Assembly (NCBI RefSeq): GCF_000337135.1
Contig: NZ_AOIN01000046.1
Coordinates: forward strand, 111,596 to 175,595
DNA: 64,000 nucleotides
Source of the DNA: Natrialba chahannaoensis JCM 10990
GTDB taxonomy: Archaea > Halobacteriota > Halobacteria > Halobacteriales > Natrialbaceae
Direction of reading: 5' to 3'
Below are positions 24,894-34,125 of the stretch, piece after piece. The notes under the pieces were generated by a model. That model had not been told where the DNA came from. It did not search any database and saw only the letters and a program-made list of their open reading frames with translations. The position numbers and the translations under genes were made by a program. Every line of letters starts with the position of its first letter. Position 1 is the first letter of the stretch.

Positions 24894-25736
24894 ATGGCAG
24901 CCGACAACGCCGAACAAATCGCACCTGAGACGTGTCCGACCGCAGCCGGCATGCCGATGCTCGGCCTGGGAACCTGGCAGAACGACTCGCCGGAGGAGTG
25001 CGCCGAGAGCGTCCGCACCGCACTCGAGGCTGGCTATCGCCACATCGACACCGCACAGGCCTACGACAACGAGGAGGCCGTCGGCGAGGAAATCGCCACG
25101 TCCAACGTCGACCGCGAGGACGTCTTCCTCGCGACCAAAGTCTGGATCTCGAACCTCGCCTCCGAGGACGTACTCGAGACGGCTCGCGAAAGCATCGATC
25201 GTCTCGGCGTCGAGTACGTCGACCTGCTGTACGTCCACTGGCCGGCCCGGACGTACGACCCGGCGGAGACGCTGGACGCGTTTTCGGAACTCTACGAGGA
25301 GGGGGTCATCGAGAACGTCGGCGTGAGTAACTTCCTGCCCGAGCAACTCGAGGAGGCCGTCGAACGCTGTGACGCGCCGATTCTCGCGAACCAGGTGGAA
25401 CTGCACCCACTGTTGCCCCAGGAGGAGATCCGCGACGCCTGCGCGGCACACGATATCGAAGTGGTCGCCTACTCGCCGATCGCTCGCGGTGATGTCTTCG
25501 ATCAACCCGAAATCCAGGAGGTAGCCGACAAACACGACGTCAGCGAGGCGCAGGTCAGTCTGGCCTGGCTGCGCGAGATGGGCGTCACCGCCATCCCAAA
25601 GGCAACGGGCGAGGACCACATCCGGGACAACTGGGAGTCGCTTGCACTCGAGTTAGCCCAGGAGGATATCGAGACGATCGACGCGATCGAGGAGATAGAC
25701 CGGAAGGTCGATCCAGAGTTTGGCCCCTGGAACTGA
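24894..25736 (+). CDS. Aldo/keto reductase
   Basis: Predicted 280 residues. NADPH-dependent reduction of aldehydes or ketones (2,5-diketo-gluconate reductase-like group). The catalytic tetrad can be seen: Asp and Tyr in HIDTAQAYDNE, Lys in FLATKVW, and His in LLYVHWPA. The family signature GVSNFLPEQLEEA and the C-terminal IPKATGEDHIRDN for the cofactor follow. The frame is open from 24804, but ATG 24894 (MAADNAEQ) fits family N-termini and a TATA-like CCATTTTCG near 24863. Substrate unknown. Confidence 0.92.
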   Translation: MAADNAEQIAPETCPTAAGMPMLGLGTWQNDSPEECAESVRTALEAGYRHIDTAQAYDNEEAVGEEIATSNVDREDVFLATKVWISNLASEDVLETARESIDRLGVEYVDLLYVHWPARTYDPAETLDAFSELYEEGVIENVGVSNFLPEQLEEAVERCDAPILANQVELHPLLPQEEIRDACAAHDIEVVAYSPIARGDVFDQPEIQEVADKHDVSEAQVSLAWLREMGVTAIPKATGEDHIRDNWESLALELAQEDIETIDAIEEIDRKVDPEFGPWN

Positions 25737-25850
25737 GTCATCGGGTGGCCAACCAGTATAGACATTACATATTACTATGCTGACTCATTTGTGGAGTGGA
25801 AAAACAAGAAAGGAGGAAAGTTTACGGTACGTCAGTTTTTTGGCTCAGGT

Positions 25851-26600
25851 ATGTCCACCCGCACGCAACGTGGTGGTGGTGGCGGGATCATCGGTGCGAT
25901 CAGAGCTGACCTCAATCAGTTACACGGTGCCTGGATGGAACTCGTCTTTCCGCGACAGCGCGGCCGCGGCCACTCAGTCATGGGGAAGTGGCGTCCCGAG
26001 ACGCTGCCACAAAAGATTGCCTACTACGCCTGGAGCGTCTTCGGCACGCTCGGGTTGTTGATCCTGTACCCGCTTACCGTCATTGGCTTTGCTACCCGCT
26101 ACTATGCGGCGAAACTCGACTCGACGCGAACCCGCCTCGGCATCGTCGGCGTGACAGCCATCGCGCTGCTCGTCTGGGGGACGTTGACGGTGATTGCACA
26201 CTTCCAGTTGCCGGTCGAGGAGACCATCGCGATCGGTGCCGCAAGTGCCGTCGCGACGATCTCGACTGCGCTCGCGGCCGGCACGTCCAAGGTCGGCGGT
26301 CGACCCGTCTCCGTACTGTTCGCCTACCCGTTCGCGATGACAGCGCTGTTCCTCCCGCCGGTCGTCGCGGCGCTCGTCACGCCGTCACTCGAAGGCGTCG
26401 TGCTCGAGCCGAGCTACGACTTCGCGGCCTGGGCGCTCGATAACATCCTCCACGTTGGCGGACTCAACGAGTTCCTGCGCTCGAACTACGAACTCGAAGG
26501 GGCTGCCTACGCGGCGATGTGGGTGGGGATCTCCTTCCCGCTTGGCTGGTTCCTCGGAACGGTTGTCGCACTGGCGAATCTGGTGCGACCGTCCGAGTAA
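25851..26600 (+). CDS. Haloarchaeal multi-pass membrane protein of unknown function
   Basis: Predicted 249 residues. A basic, Gly-rich N-terminus (STRTQRGGGGG) precedes five or so hydrophobic segments between residues about 65 and 245. Conserved-looking cytoplasmic pieces include LNQLHGAWMELVFPRQRG and GKWRPETLPQKIAYYAW. No known transporter motif. ATG 25851 is preferred over GTG 25791. An AGGAGG at 25811-25816 is a perfect Shine-Dalgarno sequence but has no start codon at a suitable distance, so it is probably fortuitous. Followed closely by a second small membrane protein gene. Confidence 0.75.
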   Translation: MSTRTQRGGGGGIIGAIRADLNQLHGAWMELVFPRQRGRGHSVMGKWRPETLPQKIAYYAWSVFGTLGLLILYPLTVIGFATRYYAAKLDSTRTRLGIVGVTAIALLVWGTLTVIAHFQLPVEETIAIGAASAVATISTALAAGTSKVGGRPVSVLFAYPFAMTALFLPPVVAALVTPSLEGVVLEPSYDFAAWALDNILHVGGLNEFLRSNYELEGAAYAAMWVGISFPLGWFLGTVVALANLVRPSE

Positions 26601-26685
26601 TCGATGCAAGCGCTTGCGGTTTCTTCCCGTTCAACGAACGGTCAGTTTCGATAACGTTAGGCCGATTCAGTTCCGAGCATTGGAT

Positions 26686-26880
26686 ATGGAACTCGACCTG
26701 CCGAAAACGATCGCTGTGTTCGCCCTGATCATCGCGCTCGGAACGGTCGGGCTGATGACGATGCCGATGGGGATGGGCACGGACACGATTCTGATGATGG
26801 TCGTGCCCTCGATGGCGATCTTTGGTGCGATCATGCTCGCACTCGGTGTCAAGCACGGGGAGTACCGTGCGACGAACTGA
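26686..26880 (+). CDS. Small two-helix membrane protein
   Basis: Predicted 64 residues: MELDLPKTIAVFALIIALG, a Met-rich loop (TMPMGMGTD), and a second helix ILMMVVPSMAIFGAIMLALG ending KHGEYRATN. This matches a small haloarchaeal family I recall as DUF7333 (label not verified). Function unknown. ATG 26686 is the natural start; the longer open frame upstream runs through the previous gene in another phase. Confidence 0.75.
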   Translation: MELDLPKTIAVFALIIALGTVGLMTMPMGMGTDTILMMVVPSMAIFGAIMLALGVKHGEYRATN

Positions 26881-26921
26881 GAAGTACGTCGACACCAGAC
26901 GGATACCGAAAATCGACCTCG

Positions 26922-27371
26922 TTATTCGATTCGGCCGCCGCCGAACCTGCCGCGATACACGGGAACTCCCTCGCAGTCGATGCGCTCGGTTCCCGAGAAC
27001 CGTGTGATTGTCCCGTCACTGACTGTTCGATAGACGAATGAATCGGCGGCGTATCGCCGTGGCCCTCTGTAGGGCATTTCGACGGGGGCCTGCTCAAGCG
27101 CTTCGCGGAGGAATTTGTAGATGTGTTCGTCGTCGCCGTCGTAACCAGTCGGTTCGCCGGCATAGTGCATCCCCCAGACGGGTGTCTCATCGAAGAACAC
27201 GATTTCGGAGCCGAGGAACGCCGTCGAACCGTAGTAGCGATCTACGTATCGCCAGTTCCCAGTCACGTACTCGACAACCGTTCCGCCGTCACCCGTCGGA
27301 TCGCCATTGCCGGCCGCGTAGCCGTTTCGATGGGCGTCGACGACGAACTCTCGTAACGCTCGTTGATCCAT
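26922..27371 (-). CDS. DUF5680 domain protein
   Basis: Predicted 149 residues. The sequence contains the DUF5680 pattern: an N-terminal helix MDQRALREFVVDAHRNGYA, then VEYVTGNWRYVDRYYGSTAFLGSEIVFFDETPVWGMHYAG and a C-terminal helix YKFLREALEQAP, followed by RGPRRY. The domain occurs alone or behind helix-turn-helix domains in bacteria, and has no established activity. ATG 27371 is preferred over 27386. Convergent with the small membrane protein gene. Confidence 0.8.
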   Translation of the reverse strand: MDQRALREFVVDAHRNGYAAGNGDPTGDGGTVVEYVTGNWRYVDRYYGSTAFLGSEIVFFDETPVWGMHYAGEPTGYDGDDEHIYKFLREALEQAPVEMPYRGPRRYAADSFVYRTVSDGTITRFSGTERIDCEGVPVYRGRFGGGRIE

Positions 27372-27468
27372 ACGGTGATGTCTCACACTGGCTCTAAAAA
27401 CACTGCTCTGACAGTTCGATTGCTCGTTCCCGAACTCGCCGTTCTGGGCTCGGTTTACGCGGTATCTG

Positions 27469-28440
27469 TTACATATAGCCGAGATCTCGCAGGCGCTCCA
27501 TCAGGTCCTCTTTATCCTGGGCGCGGCCCGCACGCTCGGTCGTTCCCTCCAGATCCTGCAACCAGGCTGGTTCCTCTTCACTCTTTTCTGTACTCACTTC
27601 GCTGCCAAGCGAGCGGAAGCCGGCGAAGTACTTGGGTGACACCGGAATGTCGTCCTGCGTGAGGTCGTTCGGCAGGTCCGTATCGCTCTGTGGCACGTAC
27701 CCGTCGTCCGGGAACTCCGGCACCGTATCCGGCACGACGAAGTCCCAGAAGGCTTCCCACACCGCGGCTTCGTCGAACTGCAGGATGGGCTGTACGCGGT
27801 CGTGTGGCGGGTAGATGTCCGGATCGTGACGCGGCGAGAAGAACGTCTCGTCGGCGCGAGCCTCCTGTTCGTCCCAACGGACGCCCGAGATGACGCCGTC
27901 GACGTCGTGCTCCTCCAGCGCGTTGTTCAGCGCCACCGTCTTCAACAGGTGGTTGCCCACGTAGGTATCGAGCAGGAACGGGAACGTGTCCTCTTCGTAC
28001 TCGAGTATGTTCTCGACGTGGTGCTGGTTGTGCTCGGAGAGGCCCGAGATGTCGATGTCGTCGCCGGGTTCGAGGCCGTGCTCGTCGACGTACTCGCCGA
28101 CGTCCTCGTTGCGGGCGTAGATGACATCGAGGTCCCACTCGTCGGCCCAGTGGTCGACGAAGTCGTGAATCTCGTCGAAGTGCTGGTAGTGGTCGATGAA
28201 AATTGCGGACGGGACGTCGAGGTCGTAGCGCTCTGCGACCTGGCTGACGAAGTAGAGGACGAGCGTGGAGTCTTTGCCACCGGTCCACATGACCGCGGGG
28301 TTTTCGTACTGTTCGAGTCCCTGGCGGGTGACCTCGATCGCCTTCTCGATCTTGTCGTTGATGTGTGGATAGTCGACGGGATCCTCGCCGGAGCCGTCGT
28401 CGTAGTCGACGCTGACGTAGTCGGGGAAGTTCTCGGTCAT
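27469..28440 (-). CDS. PAPS reductase/ATP-pyrophosphatase-type enzyme
   Basis: Predicted 323 residues. Belongs to the PP-loop ATP pyrophosphatase group that includes PAPS reductases and FAD synthetases. The PP-loop is TGGKDSTLVLYF at about 68-79. Further family features are SAIFIDHYQHFDEIHDFVDHW and GVRWDEQEARADETFFSPR. The C-terminal region with LTQDDIPVSPKYFAGFRSLGSE is specific to haloarchaeal relatives. The catalytic Cys of true PAPS reductases (ECGIH) is not seen, so sulfate reduction is doubtful. The frame is open to 28731 but ATG 28440 lies just after a strong AT-rich promoter. Confidence 0.82.
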   Translation of the reverse strand: MTENFPDYVSVDYDDGSGEDPVDYPHINDKIEKAIEVTRQGLEQYENPAVMWTGGKDSTLVLYFVSQVAERYDLDVPSAIFIDHYQHFDEIHDFVDHWADEWDLDVIYARNEDVGEYVDEHGLEPGDDIDISGLSEHNQHHVENILEYEEDTFPFLLDTYVGNHLLKTVALNNALEEHDVDGVISGVRWDEQEARADETFFSPRHDPDIYPPHDRVQPILQFDEAAVWEAFWDFVVPDTVPEFPDDGYVPQSDTDLPNDLTQDDIPVSPKYFAGFRSLGSEVSTEKSEEEPAWLQDLEGTTERAGRAQDKEDLMERLRDLGYM

Positions 28441-28444
28441 CTCG

Positions 28445-28460
28445 TAATTAGATATAATTA
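28445..28460 (-). promoter_or_regulatory. TAATTA repeat overlapping the PAPS-like gene promoter
   Basis: TAATTA-GATA-TAATTA, two palindromic hexamers four bases apart, lies 5-20 bases before the ATG at 28440 in an otherwise GC-rich setting. It may hold the TATA box, an operator, or both. Confidence 0.4.
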
Positions 28461-28514
28461 CCACGGTAAAACGCTTTGGGGGACCGGAAACCTCTGTCGG
28501 AATCTCGGACCATC

Positions 28515-29630
28515 CTACGCGCTGGTTAACGGTGGTGCTTCGAGCTGGGGCTCCGTTTCGCCGTCGTCGAGGTGCTGCTGGAGTAGACTGATAATCCGCT
28601 GGCCGGCGAGCCCGTCGCCGTAGGGCCGTGGGGTCGACCGCGGTACCCAGTCCGACGTGAGCGCCTCGCGAATCGCGGCCGTCTCCGCACCGACGAGCCG
28701 ATTCCAACCACACTCGACCGTCTCGACCCACTCAGTTTCCTCGCGCAGCGTCACGCAGCGCGTTTCGAGGAAGAACGCCTCCTTCTGGACGCCGCCGGAG
28801 TCCGTCGCCACTCGTTCTGCGGTGTCGAGCAGTCGGACGAAATCGAGATAGCCGAGTGGCTCGATCAACTCGAGTTTGCTTTTCGCACGCTCCCAGAGAC
28901 CGTGTTCTTGCAGTCGATTGACGGTGCGCGGGTGGGCGGGGAAGACGACCGGCAGGGGTGCGTCGGCGAGGCCGTCGAGTATTGCCGCGAGGTTCTCGGG
29001 ATCGTCCGTGTTGCTCGCACGGTGAACGGTAGCAAGGATGAACTCGCCGGGTCGTGCGCTGAGGTCGTCGAGAATCGTCGATTGGCCGGCCGAGCGCTCG
29101 CGGGCGTCGAGGATAGCGTCGTACATCACGTCGCCGGTCCAGTAGACGTCGTCGGTGATCCCCTCGTCCGTCAGGTTTCGAATCGCGTCCCTGCTCGGGG
29201 CGAAACAGAGGTCCGAAGCGTGATCCGTCAGGATGCGGTTGATCTCCTCGGGCATCGACCGGTTGTCGCTCCGGAGACCGGCTTCGACGTGTGCCACGGC
29301 GACATCGCGTTTCGAGCCGACGATTGCACCCGCGAGTGTCGAGTTCGTGTCGCCGTAGAGCAGGATCACGTCCGGCTCGGCCTCCTCGATGACGGGCTCG
29401 ATTGCTGCGACCATCCGTGCAGTTTGTCGACCGTGGGTGTCCGACTCGATGCCGAGATTGTACTCCGGTTTGGGAATCTCGAGTTCGTCGAAGAAAACGT
29501 CGGACATCTCCTCGTCGTAGTGCTGGCCGGTATGGACGAGAACCTCCTCTGCGACCTCGCGAAGCGTTCGGGAGACGACGGCGGCCTTGATGAACTGGGG
29601 TCTGGCCCCGACGATGGAACAGACGCGCAT
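28515..29630 (-). CDS. wecB: UDP-N-acetylglucosamine 2-epimerase (non-hydrolysing)
   Basis: Predicted 371 residues. Interconverts UDP-GlcNAc and UDP-ManNAc for surface polysaccharide or glycoprotein glycan synthesis. Motifs: SIVGARPQFIKAA at the N-terminus, HTGQHYDEEMSD, YGDTNSTLAGA, HVEAGLRSDNRSMPEEINR, and near the C-terminus TDSGGVQKEAFFL and CVTLREETEW. Its ATG overlaps the stop of the upstream DUF354 gene by one base (TGATG), so the two are translated together. UDP-ManNAc dehydrogenase is not in the window. Confidence 0.95.
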   Translation of the reverse strand: MRVCSIVGARPQFIKAAVVSRTLREVAEEVLVHTGQHYDEEMSDVFFDELEIPKPEYNLGIESDTHGRQTARMVAAIEPVIEEAEPDVILLYGDTNSTLAGAIVGSKRDVAVAHVEAGLRSDNRSMPEEINRILTDHASDLCFAPSRDAIRNLTDEGITDDVYWTGDVMYDAILDARERSAGQSTILDDLSARPGEFILATVHRASNTDDPENLAAILDGLADAPLPVVFPAHPRTVNRLQEHGLWERAKSKLELIEPLGYLDFVRLLDTAERVATDSGGVQKEAFFLETRCVTLREETEWVETVECGWNRLVGAETAAIREALTSDWVPRSTPRPYGDGLAGQRIISLLQQHLDDGETEPQLEAPPLTSA

Positions 29631-30712
29631 CAGTCCGCACGCACCCCCGTTACGTCGACCGTAGCCGGTTGTGTACTCGGCTCGCTGTAGGACTGGGCGA
29701 CGGACGTGATGATCTCGGTCAGGTTGACCATGTCCGCCGTGTAGCTGTCACGTCGCTTCGCCCACGTCTCGGCTGTTGACTCGTCCGAAAGCAACTGCTG
29801 TGCGCGGGCGAGGACGGTCTCGAACTCGCTGCAGTTGTCGATGAGTCCGTGCTCCTCGAGTTCGAGGAAGTTCCCCATGTCGTCCTCGCCGACGAAGGAG
29901 TTGGAGCGGATCGCGGGCGTCCCGAGTAGCGCGGACTCGGTGACCATGGTCTGTGTGTCGGCGACGAGTAGCTCAGCCTCCGCCAGCGCGTCATGGATTC
30001 GTGCTGGATGGAGATCGTATGGACGCACATCGAGTTCATCGAGAGCCATGTCGCCGCCCTCATCCGAGACAAAGACGGTTGCGTGGTCGGCGAGTGCTGA
30101 CAGCAACTGCCGGCGCTGGTCGACCGAGAACCCGCGCTTGCCGACATCGTGGTGGCCGTTGAACGCGTTGAGTCTGACGATGACGTACGGTTCGTCCGCG
30201 TCGACGCCGAGATCCGCTCTGACCGATTCGTCCGCCTCGAAGACATCGGGATGGAGGTACGCCGATTCCTTGAAGCCCCGGAACCGGTAGTGCTTCGTGC
30301 CGAGGTCCTTCCGGAACGCCTCGGGTGTTAGAATCGCGCGCACGAAGGGCTTCGAGACCACGTGGTCGAGCGAGGGTTCGGAGTCGAGCACGGCGACCGC
30401 TGGTGCGCGCGTAATCGTACCCGTGTAGGCGGCGTAGGGTCCAATTCCGAAGACGACATCGGGATCGAACTGACGTGCCTGCCGAGCGATCGTCGAGAGG
30501 TGCGCCGGCACCTCCCACAGGAGCGACTGGAGCGAGTCGCTGCGATCCCCGTAGGTTTCGTAGGGCACGTCGTGGTACGAGAGTAGCGCCTCGGTGCACT
30601 CGTCGCTGCGCGCGAGCACGAGCACCTCGTGACCCGCGTCCTCGAGCCGTGACACGGTGTGTTTGTACAGGTGGACGTGTGCCGGCGTGTTGTTAAAGAA
30701 GAGACAGCGCAC
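29630..30712 (-). CDS. DUF354 protein, glycosyltransferase-like
   Basis: Predicted 360 residues from GTG. DUF354 proteins have a GT-B-like fold and occur in sugar-nucleotide clusters. Seen here: RCLFFNNTPAHVHLYKHTVSRL at the start, RFRGFKESAYLHPDVF, YVIVRLNAFNGHHDVGKRG in the middle, and DTQTMVTESALLGTPAIRSNSF, which resembles the donor-binding region. Coupled to wecB by a one-base TGATG overlap, so it probably uses or handles UDP-GlcNAc or UDP-ManNAc; the activity itself is not established. Confidence 0.85.
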   Translation of the reverse strand: MRCLFFNNTPAHVHLYKHTVSRLEDAGHEVLVLARSDECTEALLSYHDVPYETYGDRSDSLQSLLWEVPAHLSTIARQARQFDPDVVFGIGPYAAYTGTITRAPAVAVLDSEPSLDHVVSKPFVRAILTPEAFRKDLGTKHYRFRGFKESAYLHPDVFEADESVRADLGVDADEPYVIVRLNAFNGHHDVGKRGFSVDQRRQLLSALADHATVFVSDEGGDMALDELDVRPYDLHPARIHDALAEAELLVADTQTMVTESALLGTPAIRSNSFVGEDDMGNFLELEEHGLIDNCSEFETVLARAQQLLSDESTAETWAKRRDSYTADMVNLTEIITSVAQSYSEPSTQPATVDVTGVRAD

Positions 30713-31352
30713 GACGGATCACCTCGTGAATCATGCACTCTCGGCTTCTCGAAAGGCCCCTATCGTTATCAGCGCGCTACCGAAAAGAAGCACGTTACTT
30801 GCCTGAAAGTCTTGTTTTCGAATACGTCGAGTCAAAATATGACGACAATGATCGTGACCAGTCGCTCACCGTGTGTGGGAGCAAACGGTTCGAAAGAACT
30901 GACTACCGCGTTCGACCCGACTGTTCAGGATGCGTAACCGACTAAAACAGCGAACCGTCACCGTGATACATACGTCCGTTTCGAAAAACGCGACTGGTAG
31001 TCGACTGCTTGCTTCTGGCCGACGCAGTGATACGGCGTGCTTACAGACGGAAAACGGCGACTACCGGCACTCACTTCCCGGTCGCGTTCAACGGCAGCGC
31101 TGCTATTCGTCGGCCCCGACTGCAAGCGTCGGTCCGGTCTTATCCCCGGCTCGGACGAATCGACCCACCCCGATGCTTGAGTCCACCCAGTCTCGTGCCT
31201 CCGGTCCGCTGACGAGGGAGGGCACTCGAGTAGCAGGTGAGTAGCGAACTGGCCAGCAGATGAGAGTTGATGATGACGAAGCACGAAGGGATCGCATCTT
31301 GGACGCCAGACGAAAAGTTATTTTAGCACGCTAGCAGTCATCACCGAATAAT
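30713..31352. other. Divergent intergenic region, no gene recognised
   Basis: A 640-base gap between the DUF354 gene and the secreted protein gene. Frames on both strands are Arg-rich and unlike neighbours. A TATA-like GTTATTTTAG at 31317-31326, about 30 bases before the ATG at 31353, is the likely promoter of the rightward gene. I see no tRNA, insertion sequence or repeat. Confidence 0.5.
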
Positions 31353-32822
31353 ATGGTCCCCAACCCTCCCTCGCTTACCCGTCGACAGCTCCTCGCAGGA
31401 GCCGCTGGCGGTGTCGGACTCACCGGGAGCGCGGTCGTCGCCCTCGGCGCAACGCGGCCGACAGCGCTGCCGAACAGTCTGGTCGACGTCGCGACGAACT
31501 ACTACCCGAAGCCCCCTGCATCGAGTGAACTCTGGCAGCCGACGGTAACCGAGGCGCACGCACGTATGGCGGTCGAGTTGCTCGCGGAGACCGAAGCGGA
31601 GTCACTCGAGCGCTGGGACGAGATCGATGCCGACGATCGACGGATGCGCAGTTCAGGTGGCTGGCTCGGTACTGCCGAGGACTCACTCGCGGACGGCGAG
31701 TACAACGAGGCACTGTCCAACGCCTTGTATGGAATGCAGTTCGCCGGGGAACACTTGGGAGAGGCGCAGGCGAAACAGGATGCTGTTACACTCGAGGAAC
31801 TTGCCGGGAGGGCGTTCGAACTACTCGATCGCATCGATGCAGTCATCGCGGATATCAGCGGCTATCCGGTCCTCGATCCGGAGCGCGATCTGGCCTGGTA
31901 CACTCAGATCGAGTCCGAACTGCAGGTCGGTCGAGGACGGGCGGGATGGTCTGACCTCGAGGCGTTCGAGGAGTCTGCTGGGGAGGGTGACGATGGCGAT
32001 GAGGGCCAGGATGGGGGTGATGGTGAGGATGATGATACATCTGATTCTGATGGGACCGACAACACAGCCAACGACACCAGACCTGACATCGACGACTACG
32101 ATCCCCGCGATGTCGGTGACATAACCGCCGGCCTCCTGCAGGCCGAAATCCACGTTGAAACTGCTGAACGCTACCGCGACCGTCTGTGGGACGACGTTGG
32201 CGTCGATGGCGGCGACGCCGCCGAGGCTCGCCCGCATGCCGACCACCTCGAAACCGTTCGCGATGAGGTGACCAATGAACTCGAGTCCATGCCCTCACGC
32301 GACGAGGTGCAGCCGTCGTATATCGACGATGATGGAGAGCGCTACGGCCCCTACGAGTTCGCACACGACCGTCTCGCCAGATGGGTGTTTCCAGCCGGGA
32401 TGTCCGTTCCGTGGCGCAGATCGGTCGATGACGACTTTCTGTTGTTGCAGGTACTCGGGCTGAGCCGAGGCCTGGCCGACTGGCGAGCCCACGAATTCGC
32501 AGTCGAGAACCTCGTTATTGAACCCGACGACGACGATTTCGATCCCGGTCATCTGCTGGACGAACAACGCCGTGCGCGGTCGACGTACGAGTCAACCATC
32601 GAAGCAAATCAGACGCCGTTTCTGGTTGTCCTCTCCGAGCAGGGGATTGGGGACCTCCGAGTGACAGACGTGAGTCGGAGTTCGTGGGAGGGATACGAGG
32701 ATGAAGAGGGGGCGTGGACGCCCTGGAACGAGCGCGTACAGAACTACCTGCACGCGCTTCTGGGACGAGCGAGGCTGCGCGAGTATCCTGATCGATACGA
32801 TCGACTCGTCGGCGGTGAGTGA
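31353..32822 (+). CDS. Large Tat-exported protein of unknown function
   Basis: Predicted 489 residues. The N-terminus has a Tat signal, SLTRRQLLAGAAGGVGLTGS, without a lipobox Cys, so the protein is exported folded and probably released or retained by the signal helix. Two helical, Glu-rich domains (about 50-205 and 255-489) are joined by a 45-residue Asp/Gly linker (about 210-255). The helical repeats HARMAVELLAETEAES and LQAEIHVETAERYRDRL suggest an internal duplication. Family not recognised. Monocistronic, with its own TATA-like box. Confidence 0.78.
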   Translation: MVPNPPSLTRRQLLAGAAGGVGLTGSAVVALGATRPTALPNSLVDVATNYYPKPPASSELWQPTVTEAHARMAVELLAETEAESLERWDEIDADDRRMRSSGGWLGTAEDSLADGEYNEALSNALYGMQFAGEHLGEAQAKQDAVTLEELAGRAFELLDRIDAVIADISGYPVLDPERDLAWYTQIESELQVGRGRAGWSDLEAFEESAGEGDDGDEGQDGGDGEDDDTSDSDGTDNTANDTRPDIDDYDPRDVGDITAGLLQAEIHVETAERYRDRLWDDVGVDGGDAAEARPHADHLETVRDEVTNELESMPSRDEVQPSYIDDDGERYGPYEFAHDRLARWVFPAGMSVPWRRSVDDDFLLLQVLGLSRGLADWRAHEFAVENLVIEPDDDDFDPGHLLDEQRRARSTYESTIEANQTPFLVVLSEQGIGDLRVTDVSRSSWEGYEDEEGAWTPWNERVQNYLHALLGRARLREYPDRYDRLVGGE

Positions 32823-32925
32823 GCACAAAGTGCGAGCGACAGATGGCCGACTGCTACAGGTGTGAGCGACGAGAGAGCGTCGCCACTCGTGACGCGAAAC
32901 CAGCGGGAGAAGTGTCTTCGACCCG

Positions 32926-33510
32926 TTAGTCGCTGATGAACTTGTTATCGCGCCAGTTGACACCGGACTCGCCGGAGCCGTGATCGCGTGGCCCTTCGAC
33001 GACTTCGATGTCCGCGGGTCGCGTCTCCCCGTCGACGATTCGGGTCGCCTCGAGGTCGCCGTCGCGCTCCGAGATCGCCGTCAGCGTCCCCTTCTCGGCC
33101 GCCGATGCGATCTCACAGAGGACGAGGAACATCTCGTACTGCAACAGCGAGTTCTGGAGCACCGTCTCGCGGTCGCCCTTGAACGCGGCGTACTCGACAA
33201 GTTCGGACTCGATCTCCTCTTCTTCCTCCTCGTCCCAGCTAAAGGACTTCTGGCGGCGCTCGTCCGGATCCTCCTCGTACACCCGGTTTTCCGTGACGCT
33301 CGCTTTCAGCTGGGCCGTCGGCGTGTACTTGCTTACCGACTGATCCTCAGCGACCGCCTTGAGGATCAGCGTATTGTTTCGTCGCGTGATCTCTACATCG
33401 TCAATGCCGTCCGGGTAGGCGGCCTCGTCGATGTGGTCGCGGAGATCTTCGAGTGGCAGTTCGAGCGTCGAGTGGAGCCGATAAACGTGTCTGGATTCCT
33501 CTGTTGACAT
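32926..33510 (-). CDS. Conserved haloarchaeal cytoplasmic protein (DUF7110-like)
   Basis: Predicted 194 residues. The sequence RHVYRLHSTLELPLEDLRDH, ITRRNNTLILKAVAEDQSVSKYTPTAQLKASVTENRVYEE and the terminal GVNWRDNKFISD match what I remember of a very conserved haloarchaeal family (label DUF7110 not verified). Such strong conservation suggests a core role, but none is known. An acidic EEEEEE stretch divides two domains. A TATA-like CCATATAAGC (minus strand, near 33560-33569) lies about 50 bases upstream. Confidence 0.82.
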   Translation of the reverse strand: MSTEESRHVYRLHSTLELPLEDLRDHIDEAAYPDGIDDVEITRRNNTLILKAVAEDQSVSKYTPTAQLKASVTENRVYEEDPDERRQKSFSWDEEEEEEIESELVEYAAFKGDRETVLQNSLLQYEMFLVLCEIASAAEKGTLTAISERDGDLEATRIVDGETRPADIEVVEGPRDHGSGESGVNWRDNKFISD

Positions 33511-33658
33511 AGTGGGAAGGTGTGAAGCGACAGTCGTTGGGTGATACTACGGGCGCGGGGCTTATATGGTCTGCCATTGCGACCGTGAGTGACAGATCCG
33601 CCTAACCGGTCGTCAGCCAGCCGAGTGACCAGCCGAAGGCTGCACAACGGACCCGCGA

Positions 33659-34003
33659 TCACGCCGTGTCCAGCGTCTCTGCAAGCTCGCCGCGCTCCTC
33701 GAGTTCCGCGAGAATGTCCGAGCCGCCGACGAACTCACCGTCGACGTACGTCTGCGGGATGGTCTCCCAGCCACTGTGCTCGTTGAGTGCGACGCGGTAC
33801 TCGTCGAGGGACTCGAGTACGTCGACGGTTTCGAAGTCCTCGCGGTGCTCGGAGATGAGGCCGAGCGCGCGGCGGGAGTAGCCACACTGGGGCATGAGCT
33901 CGGTGCCCTTCATGAAGAGGACGACCTCGTTGTCGGCGATGGTTTCCTCAACCTGTTCGGTGACTTCCTCCTGATCGAGACCCTGGTTTGGTGGAAAGTC
34001 CAT
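33659..34003 (-). CDS. Monothiol glutaredoxin
   Basis: Predicted 114 residues, Grx4 type. The active site is the monothiol CGYS in MPQCGYSRRALG, variant of the usual CGFS. The cis-Pro segment TIPQTYVDGEFVGGSDIL is intact. Such proteins bind and transfer iron-sulfur clusters or reduce mixed disulfides. In haloarchaea the small thiol would be gamma-glutamylcysteine rather than glutathione; its synthase GshA is encoded at 62.5 kb. Separated by 120 bases from the YeeE/YedE pair on the same strand, which also handles sulfur. Confidence 0.92.
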   Translation of the reverse strand: MDFPPNQGLDQEEVTEQVEETIADNEVVLFMKGTELMPQCGYSRRALGLISEHREDFETVDVLESLDEYRVALNEHSGWETIPQTYVDGEFVGGSDILAELEERGELAETLDTA

Positions 34004-34125
34004 TGTCGAGTAGAAGTATGATCGTGATGGGGATAGACCTTGCGTCCGCGGCCGGCATTCGCCCCGAGTGAGTGTCTGTGGGTGAGAGGTGTAGCTGGTT
34101 CCACCTCACAATCAGACTCAGCGGC

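Noticed and set aside
25811..25816. AGGAGG as the ribosome-binding site of the membrane protein gene
   Set aside because: No start codon lies 5-12 bases downstream in any useful frame.
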